A stretch of 57,500 bases of DNA from Bigelowiella natans CCMP2755 (GCA_000320545.1 ADNK01001325.1:1-57500); one strand, 5' to 3'. Shown: positions 19,048 through 32,644, numbered from the stretch's first letter. Translations and numbers: made by a program. The notes: a model not told the origin generated them from the sequence alone.

Positions 19048-22043
19048 TTAATGAGACTCTATATCTGAACCAAGAAGTAGTCTAACATCGTCAATCTGAG
19101 GAACGATATCCGGGCCCAGGCTAAACCTAACTCCCACAACGGCACAATTGCAGAGTTTGTATGTCATGAAATCCTTGGCCACTTGTTGATTGTTTTTCCG
19201 GAACGTTTCGCCAAGAAATTGCTGGAAAATGCCACGGATTAGGAAAGAGTGAGATACTAGGATTATATTTTCCTCTTCGCTGAAGATTAAATGAGAAATG
19301 AGGTGATTTAGGCGGGTCGCAAAATCCTCATCCGATTCCTTCTTTTTGTCCCACCATTCATCACTGGCATCATTGTAGTCAACCTCAATGGCTTCTACAT
19401 CTTCAGGCACACCGCCATACAATTTATATAATCTTTCCAACTTATGCTGGAGACGTACAAGGATGTCATTTCCTTTTCGCTTACCCTGTGTATCCCTCCC
19501 ACCAAAGTTCCGTCTTTCTCGTGCACTTGCCAAAACCTTCAGTACGGTTTTGCCATCATGGAGTCTGGGATGGTGCATCAATGCGATGACCGCAGTCTGT
19601 AGTGCCCTTGTTAATGGAGAGGAATAAACCGAGTCAGCTTCAATGAATCTTTCCAAAAATTCATTCTGGCTTCGAGGAGTGTCCCCATTTTCAATTGCGA
19701 CACGAATCTTGTCGGCAAGGCTTTCTGCCTGTAAGCGGCCGGCATTGCTTAAGCCATGATCAACCTTCTTCATCATATTTACCACCTGCTTCTTCTCTTG
19801 GGCCAGGTTCCATTCAGACTCTCCATGGCGAATGAAGAATACATACTTGGGACGGGGATAGAACTTACTCACGGTCAGGCTAAGAGTACACTTCGTATTG
19901 CCAGGTTCTTTCGGGAGGTAAACAGGGACGGTGGTCGGAACTCCAAACTTAACTGACTTCAACGGTATACTTGCAGAACCTATTTCCTCCTTTTCCTCCT
20001 GTAAAAGAACTGCGTAGAGATGTTGGGATTTGATGTCTGCAGACTGCGATGTCGGCATGAGGATGCGAGGGGAGTTCCAAATTGGGTTTTGCGTCTTGTA
20101 CTTCTGCTGCCAGTGCACAATGGATGATCCCTCATGGCCATCTAATGATGAGCGAAGACTCATTTTGACTGATATTCCATAATCACGTGAGCTGGAGTGT
20201 TTATTAAGTGGCAGATTCGATACGTTTTGCAATGTGACTACAGTTTCTCCACGTCCAACAAAGTCTTTGATAAGAGAGATATTATCGACTTTGGAAGTGG
20301 ATCGGGAGTTTCGAGAATTTGTTCTTCGATTCCGAATGTGATGTCCTTTTCTAGTAGGACTGCGCGAAGGTGCAGGAGAGCCTCCTATACTAGCAGTGCC
20401 TTGCTTATTTAATTTTGCCCGAAAGACCTTGGGAGTTTTCCCTTCGACGGCAGTAGGGGATTTGTTTGACACTAATAGCTGGTCTCTGGGCATTATTGTA
20501 ACGTAGTTTCCTGGGAAGAAACCAATTTTGCCATTCAATTCTCCTGTCCACCATCCGGATTTATCTTGCTCCAGGATAATTATTTTGTCTCCAATACGAA
20601 AGCTCAAATCTTTTTCATTATCCGATGCATAATCCCACTGGGCAAGCCCTATGTGCTCCTCCTCGGTATTATTATCATCTGCTATTGATTTTATGTAGTC
20701 TCGTACCTCATCAACCGATTCGATGGTGGATTTTGGGCTAGTGTTGTCTGTTCGGGCGCTTCTCGGTGACTTCTCACGCTCTTTTAACACACTTTTGTTT
20801 TCCCAAGCGTTGCTGCCGCTAGCAAGGTCGAAGGAGTGGCACGGTAAACCTGTAGGTATCTCTTGTGGTGGCCCAGCCTCTCCATAAATTTTTACCCATT
20901 TCATCATCATATGTTGAAAACTTTTTTCCACACTCTCAATTTGGCTATCTCCTTTGAAGTCGTTGCGCAAGACTTCTGATACCTGAAGACTCGAGAAGAA
21001 CGCCGTCTTGAAAGCAACTAAACTGTCTCTCATGATTCCAATACGATTTTTCTCGAGATCCTCAAGGGTTTCACACCATTGTTTCAATTCCATATTGTAG
21101 AAATCCCGGTAAGCTTTATTCACCTGTAAGGTTTGACTTGAGAGTTCGACTAAAGACATAATGAATGATCCTCGTAATCTGTACAATCATGTACTACCTC
21201 GCACACAAGCTTTTCGTGGTCTTGAAACATTTTGTGGACCTTTGCTTTACGTTTGAAGTTTGCTTTTTCCTGATGCAATTGCTGCCAACCCTGATTTGAA
21301 TAAAGGGCTATGTTAGCAATAGTGTAATTTGGTCGAGATTCGAGTACGAACTTTTAAACAGTTTCCGAGATTTTTGCGAACGTCTTCCCTTCTTTTCTTG
21401 ATTCTCTGAGTTGCTTCATTGTATATTCTAGATATTTTCTTGACAGTTTTATCTGGAATTAGGTCACAGTTTTATCTTAATGAAATTAAAAGAAAACAAT
21501 GACTTCCACACCAGCACTCTTGATGTAGTCCACAATAGGGCCAACTACCAACTCGTTAACCTACGCAGGCATGCACATTATCTGTCATAATTTAAAATAT
21601 TTTGAGATTTAATGTTGACCTGCCGATATTCTTGTAAACGAATTTTACATGTGCCCTCTACGACGATCTGAACACTCTCGATCGCCTAGTTTGGAGTCAT
21701 AAATGTGATAGGTATTAGTCTTCTTCAGCAATAATTCGAAAATGATCACCTGATTGACATCTGGTGAGGCATCAAAACTCTGCTTCTCGCGGTTCCGATC
21801 TATAATCTTTTTCACTCCCTTAAAACATGCATTAATATCTTCAGACACCACACACCACAATCATTTTAGGTTTTAAACAGAGAATGGCACCATTTCTGCC
21901 TCCGCATGCACAGCCAGGAGCTTTTTAAGGAAAGAACTGAAGGTATCCAAGGTTTCCAAGCCGGCATGCAATTGTTTTAAAAGAACTGGAAAATGGTGCG
22001 CCAGGTCCATGTAGTGGTGGTTCGCATTACTTGATTCCGACAT
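19048..22043 (-). CDS. F-BAR / SH3 / C2 / histidine-phosphatase (PGAM-like) multidomain protein (7 exons, about 875 aa)
   Basis: Exons: 22043-21891, about 21838-21750, 21685-21620, 21560-21512, 21452-21352, 21290-21198, 21123-19048. Residues 1-250 look like an F-BAR membrane-bending coiled coil. An SH3 domain follows at about 341-396 (AQWDYAS, SGWWTGE, GFFPGNYV). After a basic Ser-rich linker comes a C2-like domain at about 476-610 (TQNPIWNS core). A histidine-phosphatase domain follows at about 611-823 with the full catalytic set: RHGESEWN, the second Arg in SSPLTRA, the acidic ERRNFG and VSHS. UBASH3/STS proteins join SH3 to PGAM, but they carry UBA and a 2H-type domain rather than F-BAR and C2. 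It may act as a membrane-targeted phosphatase; this is inference. The first splice junction is out by one base, so a small error or unusual splice site is likely there. Confidence 0.8.
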
Positions 22044-22723
22044 GGTTTATGCTCTCTTCCACTGGAATATGATCTAGGGCAACCTCCCACTGTCGATGAT
22101 GTATTTCTTTGCGCTAAAATCCTTTTTTTGATAATCTCAAGAGATGGTTCTTATCATTTTGTATGCTTCTCAGAATGTTGTTGTTGTTGCTGAACTTGCA
22201 TTCCAATTCTCGCCCCCATAATCCATTTAACGAGGTCTCCCCGCTTCTCAGTGAACGTGTTAGTTAGATCTAGTTACTAGTTACTGGTCGTAGCGAAGGA
22301 AGAGAGTTCTCTTTCTCCCTTCTCTTCTTTGGTTATATGTTGTTGATGAGTGTGAGTTCTCCTCTCCTCGTAGAGCCTACTACTATTCACTTACTACTTC
22401 ACTTAGATCTACTACAGAACAGCAGGCGTTTCAACTTAAAATGCATCATTATCATCATCATAGTCATCATCATCGGGAGTTTTACAAATGCGACAACAAA
22501 ATCTACGTGGGACTCGCATCTACTGCCAACTTCTACTCAACGACAACTATTTGATGAAGAAGACGCATCGTCGCTGGTGGCTAACATCCCCCATTTCATG
22601 ATAATTGTGCAGGCTTTCCGAAAAGGCGCGAAGGCGTTGTGGACGTCAGTCTTACCTGGATTCGAGTTGGTGTGAGGTAAAGATCGGTTCCTTTATCCCC
22701 GAAGATCTATCAATCCTTCAGCG
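22044..22723. promoter_or_regulatory. Divergent upstream region of the F-BAR and SBNO genes
   Basis: Both genes begin outward from here. The stretch has CT-rich patches at about 22296-22330 and 22350-22370. A 112-codon open frame on the plus strand (22337-22675) has poly-Ile from an ATC run and no domain, so I take it as untranslated. Confidence 0.5.
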
Positions 22724-25700
22724 ATGGATCTCGACGATGAATCGAGCGATTCCGACTTGGAAATGTTCATCAAAATCGAGAAGTAGTCGAATCGAATTTG
22801 CATCGGATTGAAATTTTGCTTCTTGACTCATCCCTTTGTTGTAAGGGGACTGCTTCCACGTAAACCCGTCGTGAACCTTGCCGCTGGCAAGCCTCTGTCA
22901 TTTTCCGAACCTAAAGTTGAAGCCAAGTTGCCGAAGTCACACCCTATTAACCACTCAAACCCGGTAGTGAAATTTAACACGATTTAACTCAAAAGTGACA
23001 CACAGCTTGCGTTCAGGTAGCGAAGGTAAAAACAATCACAAAACGCCGCATAGGCGAAATTGTGATTTTGGATGATGAAAAAGAAATAGTAGAAGTGAAA
23101 TCTAAAGACGAAGCAATCGTTATTAAAGATGAAAATGATATTAAGAAAAGGGGGATGATATTACCCGAACCTCGAAATATTGAAAAGCTACCGACGAAGA
23201 TTGAGTTCGATTCCGATGATGAGGATTCAGGTAAAACACATTGCCTTTATAATTTTTAGAATATCTTACAATCGTTTATTCGAATAAAGACGAAGAGGAT
23301 CCGACCGAAGAGACCAACAATAGAGTTGTGGTTCCTTACATATCCGCGGCTTCAGAAGTAATTTTCGACGATGATACGGTTGTTAAGCTGAAGAAGCATC
23401 CGGCCAAGGCTGTCATTTCACTTGCTTTTCTTGGTCATAACGAGCTCTTTCAAATTAATATTTAATTTAACTACACGATTTTAATTTGTTGGAATTAATG
23501 ATTCTGTTCAGGAACGCCCACACCATCTTTCAAATCGATAGTGTTAAGCGCAAAGCTCAAACCAGCATTTGAGAATGGCCAACTTTCTGAGTAGACATTC
23601 ATAGCTGACTATTTTAACTCACAAAATAGTATCTAATTGTGGATATGTTGTTTCCATCAAAGTTTGCAACACGAAGGGGTCTGCCGAGCTGTGAAAGCCT
23701 GGTGGAGCAAAAGCTCAATGTACACAGGAGCACGGAGGGGTTTCTTGCTTGGGGATCAAACTGGAATGGGGAAGGGTCGACAAATAGCTGCCTGCATTGC
23801 TCACAATTGGTTCAACAAGGGTGTCAGGTAATCTCGTTTGATTTAAAATTTTAGGTACTATGTTTAGTTGTCCAATTATGTTGTTAGACGGGCAATCTGG
23901 TTCTCTACAAGCACAGATTTGGTGGAAGACGCAAGAAGAGACCTCTCTGCAGTGTGTGGAAATGTAATCCCGCTTTATGTACCAAGTATGGTAAAGCGGA
24001 AGGGCGTCATCCAGATGGAAACTGGAGTCTTGTTCGTAACATACACCTTCTTGGTATCCGGCGTGTCTACTAATATAATGAAATCTCAAATTTCAATTAA
24101 GACTATTCAATTAAATGGACAAGTTTTTACTTAAATTGAAATATAATGTTCAGGCCCAGCACCATTTCAAGAAAGTAAAGATGATAACAGATTGGCTGAA
24201 AAGTCACTGTGATCCAAATGCATTTGATCAGTGTTGTGCTACAATTGTATTTGACGAATGCCACAAGATGAAAAATGTTCTCCTCAACACCACACAAAAG
24301 CGAAAATCTCCCTCCGAGTGGAATGAATTTCAGCGATCACAGAACAATGATACAACACCAGCTGCTTCAACAGATAGTGGTCAAGATTACTCTGGTGGGT
24401 CTAACACTGGAGTCGCGGGTGTGCTCGTCCAAAAGTACTTGCCAAACGCGTGCATTCTTTATGCATCCGCTACTTCTTTCTCTTCTGTGTTGCATATTGC
24501 GCCGATGGTGAGGTTGGGACTATGGGGTTTGAAAACTCCATTTTCAAAGTTTCAGAAATTCCTCGACTCTGTAAAACCAAAGCGCAGCAGGCACAAGAAC
24601 CACCCTGGCGAGGTGATGATGATCGATCAATATGTCACTTGCTGCGAAGTTGTTACATCTAAATTTTAATGGCAAATTGTTCTATCATTAGGTACCGATG
24701 ATGGAGATCGTCGGACGAGATCTACATGCTCGTGGTCTTCACGTAGCGCGTATGATGAGCTACGATAATGTCCAATTCCAAGTTGTGCCTGTCGACATAC
24801 CGAAAGACATCCAAATGGCATACGATCGTGCTGTGGGTCTTCAGTGGGCAATTTTACATGCAATTGAAACTGCAAAAGATAACATAACTAGTGAAGGCAG
24901 AATCGTTTTCAGGTAATACAGTTCCTGAATATTAATGTGTTACATTTTGTGTCGTTAAATTTAACTGATGCCTACCGTTTTCTTTGGAAAGACAATCAGT
25001 CTACTGGGCTATGAATCAGCGTTTTTTTAAGGCCATAACATGCGCGGCAAAACTCGAATTGACAGTCGAGTATACCAAACGGTTGATAAAGAATGGGCAC
25101 AGCGTCGTGATTTCGCTGTGGAGCACAGGAGAGGCAAGATCAAAGGATAGATATAAGCAAGATGAGATGATCGGGAAAGAAGAGCACATCTTGATAGCGG
25201 AGGAGATGGCAAGACACTTTATTGTGAACGCGTTCGATGAAAACAAGTGCAAGTTAGAAGCAAACAAGAGATATCTCCGAGACATAAAGACTCAACTGCT
25301 CAAAAAGCTGGAAGAAGCCGACCTTTCAAAATTCTTTAACCCTATCGACTACTTGAAACAAAAACTAGGCGGAGCAGACAAGGTGGCGGAGTTGACAGCT
25401 AGAGACAAACACTGGGTCGAGATTTACGATGAGGGTTGGAAATTCGTCAAACGCAGCGAGGGGGGGGATGCTAATGTCAATCTCTACGAGCAAAAGGTGA
25501 GATATTATTAGGTGAGTGAGTGAATGGATAGCAGGCAGCAAATTAAACCCAATTGTAACCTACAACACACCTGAAAAAAGCAGAATCTTTGATTTAGGCA
25601 TTTCAATCTGGCCAAAAAAGAGTCGCTATTATCTCGAGCGCGGCTTCAACAGGAATATCGCTGCACAGCTCTAGGATGAACCCAATTCGTGGACAGCATA

Positions 25701-25798
25701 AGAGGGTCAACATTGTGCTGGAATTGCCATGGGTTAGAAGTAACATGAACATCTCCGTACCAATCGAAGTAGCTATCTTACCTCTTTGTACTCGTGTC

Positions 25799-25832
<34 letters not shown>

Positions 25833-26721
25833 TGGTAGTGGAATAGAGCAAAAGATTGGCTGAGTACCCGTATTGTATATGGATTTTTATCAACCGATGT
25901 AGGCCGCAGACGCTGCATTGCAGCAGATGGGGAGGTACTGTGTTCCTTTATTTATCATGCATTGTAATTATTGTTATTATTATTAGTAGTAGAAGTAGTA
26001 GTAGTGGTAGTTAAAGTATCACCTTAAATGTTCTGCTGTAGATATAGACGAACACTTTCTTTGTCAGAGGAGTAGTAGTAGTAGAAGAAGGAATAGTAGT
26101 AGTAGTGCTAGCAGTAGCATATATTCGTGCAGTTGCCTAGTACTTACTAAGCACCCCTCCCTCCTCCTCCTCCTCCTCCTCCTCCTCCTCCTCCTCCTCC
26201 TCGTCGTACCTACCTACCTACCTACCTATCTACCACTGATAAACCAGGATTCATCGTACAAACCAACTTCACAATCCTGTATATCTGACCATGGTAACGG
26301 AGTTGGGAGGGGAGCGACGGTTTGTAAGCGCGGTGACGAAAAGACTTGAATCTTTAGGAGCTCTAACAAGAGGTGATCGCTCAGCATCTTTTGCAGGTGG
26401 AGACCATATAGACGGCAAGTCTGTATTTGAGGACATGAATTGGGAAAATGACCACGGACGAAAGGCTCTCCGATTGGTTGGTATGAATCTCGGATTCCAG
26501 GTTACTCAATATGGTAAAAAGAGAGGAGAAGTCAATAACCATCATCACCTTGGGACAGCAGCAGCCCCGGATTCCAAAGATGTCCTTGCTGAAATCAAAG
26601 CTGATGAGGCCATGGGAGGGGACAAAGCTGAAAACATTATTCTTCCTTGCGTTCAGAATCGAGAAATAAAGACGGTGATAAATACAAACTTCATCATAGC
26701 TCAACCGCCAAACTATACTGC

Positions 26722-26754
<33 letters not shown>

Positions 26755-28060
26755 TATGAATTATTAATTTAGTAAACATGTTGATAGTGGCAGTATAAAG
26801 AAGTGAAAATTGTATTTAGGCGAGTGATCTAGAACTCAGTGGAGAATTCATGGGCATGATTCAAGTCTTTGATGCCGCCAAAAGATTGCAAGCAGCCCTT
26901 AAGGAGGAAAGACCAATGTATTCAGGCACGAAGGAAAGTAGATTGAATCAAATGGTCCAGGGAACCCTCCGTGTACTTATCTCGGAGGTACCACTACTAT
27001 TGCTAGATCATACACACACATGCACGCATGCATGCATGCATACTTGTAATCACGAAGTAGTTGCAGGAATTGGGGTACTATATCTATGATAATGTTGATA
27101 TTTTAATAATAATAATGATGTGTTATTTATTCATTTATTTGATTTAACGCTCATCAGGGTCTTGGTGGTCAGGCACTCTTTGAATCTTTTCCAAAATTTG
27201 CTAACAGGATCCTCAATCTTCCTTTCAAGGTACGTAGCAGTGAGTAGGTGCTAATAATACTCGTACTCTCACAACAATCCTCGACGTTGCAGCAGGATGA
27301 TGATGTCATCGTTGTATGCAAGCAATGTGTACACAAAACCAGCCAACCAACTAACCACCACCATTATACAATAATTAGTGGCAGCAGAGGATCTTTGATT
27401 TCTTCGTGCAATTGCACATAGAAGTAGTGGCTGAAGCCAAGTCAAACGGGACCTACGTTCCGGGCGTTGTAGACGTCAAGACACTCGGTTGTTCGCCTAC
27501 TAATCTTAATCGTACTCGTAGTTGTAGCAGTAGTTGCAGTAGTAGTGGTAGTAGTAGTAGTAGTAATAGCAGTAGCTTCTAATTGCTCTTCTCCTTCTTC
27601 TCCTTCTTTTTCTTCTCCTTCTTCGTTGTCAAGCCCATACGATATCACAACCAATATCAGTAACTACTACTACTACTTGTACTACGACTATTGCAATTAC
27701 TACTATCCCTTCTGCTTCCCTGTGACAATATGATAGATATATATTAGGAGGTCTTCTTCGTCTTCTTTTTCTAATACCATACTTTTTTTGTTCTGCTTTT
27801 CTCTTGAATTCTTTTCCAAGGAGCCAAATCTTCTAAGTTAATTCGTCGGTCGAAGATATTCGAGAATAAGAATGATGGTGCAATCACGGAACATGTACTG
27901 GTATGACGTATCAAATGATGTGATGGAAGAAGGGAAGGAGGAGGAGCCAGCTGCTGCGAACTTGTGTACAGGATTATCATTCTATTAGGCACAATGAGTA
28001 GATGTAAACGATGATCGTTGATTGCTTTGTGTGACTCTCTCCCCTCCCCCTCCCCCCACC

Positions 28061-28138
<78 letters not shown>

Positions 28139-28336
28139 TTGTGTGTACCTATGTATTGCCGATCCTTCATAAGATTAAGGCGGACTACGGACTTAATTTT
28201 GAGGAAGCAAAGAAGTTATTGGAGGAGAGGAGAGCTTTTATTGCCTCTGCAGTGGCTCAGAGAAATGAAAATTTAGCAGCACCACCTTCTCCCAGAGACG
28301 ACGATTTCAACGGTCTATATACATAAATATTAATAT

Positions 28337-28397
<61 letters not shown>

Positions 28398-29490
28398 TGT
28401 GTGTGTTTGTGTGTGTACTAATATAAATATATATCGTTCACCGGGGAATAGTCAGAGAACATCTCTATCATCAGCAGCATCATGATCGCTTATCATTACA
28501 GTGGTTGATTTTCCTAGTCTCCTCATCTTCTGGTGTATTTTATGTGTTTATGTTTGTCTATACGTGTGTTGTCGTCATCGTAATAGAATCGCAGCAATCT
28601 AAGTGCGGCGGCTTCATCGTGGATGAGGATGATTATTATGATAATGGGAGCGATGAAACTTATATGGAGGAGGAGGAGGAGGAGGATGATGATGATGATG
28701 ATAATACTGCTGAGTGTAGTATCCCAAGAAAAAGAAAGGTAAAGAATCGTAACTATTCAACTACATTCCCAATATATTGCTAGTGTTGGTTGGTGGTGTG
28801 TCCGACCGGCTTTGATAGATGAATATGATGATGAAGAGACAATAACTGCTTATTTACTATTTCTAATCATCAGATTACTACTACTACTACTACTCGGAAG
28901 CGATCAGTAGAGCTGGGTGAGCATGGCGATTACGATGGTTTTTATTCTTGGGTTCCAAAGAAAGGAAATGGCCCTCCTCAACGACGAGAGGTAGTAGCTT
29001 CCAATCATACATCTTGCTTTCTAAAAACTATGTAACAGTGGTAGCAGCAGTAGTAGTAGTTGTAGTAGTAGTAGTACACATATTTCCACCAACGTCATTC
29101 TTCTTTCAAAGACAGAAATAATATGTTTTAGGTAGTGCTGTTGCTTGAAAACCTGCCGATGAAGAGTCGTCTATCCAAGTACTCAACCTTATTGCATCGA
29201 CATCGGATGGCAAACAAAATTACCTTCAGGTTATTTATATTGATATGATCATCAGAAATTTAGGAATGTTAATAATGATTGAATGGAAATGCAAAGTCAA
29301 GAACGGTTATAATGATGTGATGATTATGACGATGACAGAGTATCTCATTTTTGGAGTATGATAGTTAATGATCACGACCATCATGATAATGAGAATAATG
29401 ATACCCGATGATGATGGTGCACAGATCCTGATATGAATAAAGTGCATGATGATACATACTATATATGTCGATTGTACTTGACAAATATTG

Positions 29491-29521
<31 letters not shown>

Positions 29522-30429
29522 GAAGGGTTCTGTTTCCGCATAAGGGTCCGTCTCAGTCCTGGACACCTTTTAATAACAACAGGTAATGTCAATAATCCGT
29601 TGTGTGGATATGTGTGTGGGGGGGGGGGGGGGTACGCGCGCGTATGATCATCCTTTTAACAAGCTGTGTAGATTCTGTTGGGTAGATATTCTGGATTTTT
29701 TTGAGAACTCAGCAGCACTATATTGGCATTATTATTTTGCTTCTGATTTTTCTTTTCTTCGTCTTCTTATTCTTCTTCTTCGTTTTCTTCTTCTTCTCAT
29801 CATTATTATTATCATCATCATCATCATCGTCGTCATCTAAAAGGACACGGAAGACAAGGCTAAACCTCCTTCATCTTCGAAGGAGATTTGGGAAGAAGAA
29901 GAGAAATGCCATGTATAGGCGGCTCGATCATGATGTGAAAGTAATAAGTAGAAGCATTTGTAGAGTAGAAATTGTAATAGGAGTGGGGGGGGGAAGTAAG
30001 AGCAGTAGTTTTTGTCGTGGCCATCGTCATCAGCATCAAAATCACCATCACCATCATCACCATCATCACCATCATCACCATCATCATCATCATCATCATC
30101 ATCATCTATGATGATGAGCGTAATGCTACCGTTTAATATATAGCCCCTTCTTCTATCTACCCTTCGTTTCTTCTTTCTACTTGTACAACTTCTTCCTCCT
30201 CTTTTTCTTCTTCTTCTTCTTCTTCTTCTTCTTCTTCTTCTTCTTTTCCCACTCTGCTATACCATCGACACCATCACGACTCCTGGTAGTATCACCGTCC
30301 TCCATCCTGCTTATCTAATTTGATTACAAACACACGCACAATAATGCAGCGGTACAACAGGGACAATAATAAGGATATTGAAGTGGTGGAAAAGCTATGG
30401 GCAAATCAGTTTAAACAGGTGGTGGTGAA

Positions 30430-30465
<36 letters not shown>

Positions 30466-30907
30466 AGGACAAAACCAACGTAGTGGTAGGACAGTCAAGG
30501 GCTACGCAATCAATCAATCAATCAATCAATCAATCGATGATAATGATGTTGTGTACTGTTCTCTTGTGTTGTTGACGATGATGATGTATGTATGTATGTA
30601 TGTCACAGGCAGCCACAAGATGTGCTCAGTGTCAGACATGTAGAGATGCAAGAAAGAGGTTCTAATACTATTCTGCTGCTATGATAACGACGACGATACT
30701 GATGGTTTTCTTGTAATGAAAATGATAATGATGATGATCATGATGATCATGATGGATGATCGCCTTCCATTATCACAGAATGCTTAAGCAGTGTTCAGGG
30801 AAGCCATATATGTTTCGTCGGATTGTTAACCATAACTTGGTAATTGGAAATATCATGCAGGTGGGAGATACTTCTCTGTCTATCTGTCTGTATATAGGGG
30901 GAGATCA

Positions 30908-30947
<40 letters not shown>

Positions 30948-31367
30948 CGTGTGGGATGGTAGAAGGGTTGATTTCTGATTTTCCCTTTTTATTCACCATT
31001 TGAAGATCTGGGACTTTATAGAGTTTTCTCTGGCTAGAGCCAGCAACATACGGAAAATTCAAGTATTAAGATGTAGAGAAGATGCAAAGGTAGTACACAA
31101 TGCAGAGGATACCTATTGATTCAACTTATTATAGAAATTCAATTAGCTGTTTGATGTAAGGTATATGTGGGTCTTGATCTTCCACAAGACGCCGTGTCGG
31201 TTTTGACAGAGAAGCTTCGAAATCATAATCTTGCAATAAGTGAACGCATTCTAAATCCCTGCATTCTTCCAGTGCATAATATTGATTCGTCTTCGGGGAA
31301 TGTCTTAGAAAATAAATGCAGCAAACTTGAAAAATGTGAATCAACATTTCCGTCGGCAACTTCGTAA
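22724..31367 (+). CDS. Strawberry-notch (SBNO) family DExD/H helicase-like protein (28 exons, 1432 aa)
   Basis: Exon starts-ends: 22724-22782, 22846-22963, 23017-23230, 23290-23433, 23512-23590, 23663-23827, 23888-24053, 24154-24612, 24692-24912, 24992-25496, 25598-25732, 25903-25934, 26248-26674, 26820-26987, 27158-27229, 27385-27487, 27821-27900, 28174-28312, 28587-28738, 28874-28990, 29132-29229, 29526-29582, 29844-29940, 30350-30418, 30609-30658, 30779-30860, 31006-31089, 31161-31367. Phases close to one 4299-base frame. Walker A is [10 protein letters not shown] (235-244), the DEAH-like box is DECH (349-352), then YASATS, WSTGEAR and QMGRIHRTNQ (763-772). The C-terminal part has an acidic run, basic PRKRK and a Cys pair (CAQCQTC). 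SBNO proteins are nuclear regulators in animals, conserved in many protists and plants. The 26674 donor is the least certain junction. Introns carry many triplet repeats. Confidence 0.93.
25798..25843. repeat. (AGT)n triplet run in SBNO intron 11
   Basis: AGT repeats with a few GGT variants. They lie between exon 11 and the 32-base exon 12. Confidence 0.9.
26160..26229. repeat. (CCT)n followed by CTAC repeats, SBNO intron 12
   Basis: About 13 CCT triplets and then CTAC tetranucleotides, ending about 20 bases upstream of exon 13. Confidence 0.9.
28064..28135. repeat. (CT)n(GT)n compound microsatellite, SBNO intron 17
   Basis: CT repeats switch to GT repeats. The same CT-then-GT arrangement recurs at 28341-28408 (intron 18) and 35941-35993, suggesting a common expansion mode. 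Confidence 0.93.
30031..30108. repeat. (CAT/CAC)n run, SBNO intron 23
   Basis: CATCAC and CAT triplets over about 78 bases. A long CTT run (30203-30245) follows in the same intron. Confidence 0.9.
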
Positions 31368-32413
31368 TTGACTACAGCAGAATAGCTTCAACTAGTCAAT
31401 TAAATGCAACCGTCAGAAATGAATTATCTCCACCAACAAACCGTTATTGTATTCAGCAAATGAACAGTACACAGCAGTTGCTATCGTGCATCTCTGGCTA
31501 AATTGAAAGCACTGGGTGCTAGAATTTCTAGATGCGCTCTGCTGATGATGGTTGCTTGTGCATTGCAAGAGTCTGTGGCCTAGCTCCTTCTAGAGCAGCT
31601 ACAGCCTGAATGAGCCCACGGCGAACATGCACAATGCAAGCATAGCTCGCAGTACCGCGTAGCAGTACGCACATACGCGCAAACAGATGCAACATAAGCG
31701 CTAGGGCCGGCAATGAATAGTTGAAACCAAACATACTTGCAAACATCTAGACATGTTCACTTGTTCATTCAAACGCAAATGGTGATTTTCGCTCAACGCT
31801 CACATTCATTCGAACAGAACAGTGCCTTTTAAAACTTGCATGTGCGAAAACAAATGGAACGCAAACAGTGTGTTTGCCAAACCATTTGCATTCTATTGAT
31901 TTTCATATGAGTGTTTCACAGCTGCAGGCTGAGCATGCTACATGGTGAATGTTAGCCAGAAACTACACAGCTGCTACGCTGGCGCCGCAGCTAGGTGGGG
32001 ACATGTGTCCCTAAACGTGCATGTCGTGCTAGCATGCCACAGTATATCCGCACAAACATTCACAAAGCACGCATCTAGCTAGCTAGGCATGTTTGTTACA
32101 CGTTCAACGTACCTGCTAGCCTGATGCATGATTTCGATTTAAAAAAACATGTGTAAATAATGCACAATCGAAATAACCATTCTAGCATTCTAATGAACAG
32201 AACAATGGCAAAAACTGTTCTTCTTGTAGCTAAATTAACAACTCTACTAGTCTAGAACTGTTCATTCGAAAGAACAGTTCTGCGTGGCAACTGTTGTCTT
32301 CGGTGTTTGCATTCAGCATTCGTTGCCAGCTAGCCCAAACTAGAAAACTAGCCAAGCTAGTCCTAGCAATGACTAGATGAGCGCTGTAGCCGCTCCGTCT
32401 AGCTATCTAGCTA

Positions 32414-32500
32414 TCGCTGCTTTGCACCACTGCACATTAGGATGACCATTGAAAAGATTTCATCACTTCAGTACCTCACATCCGCGCGTTTCGGATGCGC
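32414..32500 (+). repeat. Dispersed repeat family, copy A
   Basis: Shared order with copies B-D: GCTGCTTTGCA, a short gap, CATTAGGATGACC, TGAAAAGATTT, then CTCA/CATCCG. The copies are clearly related but well diverged. Confidence 0.75.
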
Positions 32501-32644
32501 GCTATGTCGATCTAGGTGGCTATAGCTGTGCGATACGTGGGTACGCTAGTACGTCGAGACTTGACTCTAGCTAGTTAGGACTGATCATTGCGAGCATTTG
32601 TGCACGGCACAAGACACTCCACTGTCTAGCTAGCTAGCTAGTCC

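Noticed and set aside
19048-21186. Calling the PGAM gene a UBASH3/STS orthologue
   Set aside because: SH3 and PGAM agree, but there is no UBA domain; F-BAR-like exons precede SH3 and a C2-like domain lies between.
22337-22675. 112-codon frame upstream of the SBNO start
   Set aside because: Contains poly-Ile from an ATC run, no domain, and lies in the divergent promoter region; the SBNO reading starts at 22724.
27442-27733. Ser-rich frames after SBNO exon 16
   Set aside because: They are translation of an intronic AGT/TTC repeat; the phase-correct donor is at 27488.
25798-30466. CRISPR-like or satellite arrays
   Set aside because: Repeats are 2-4 base microsatellites inside introns; no spacers of regular length.
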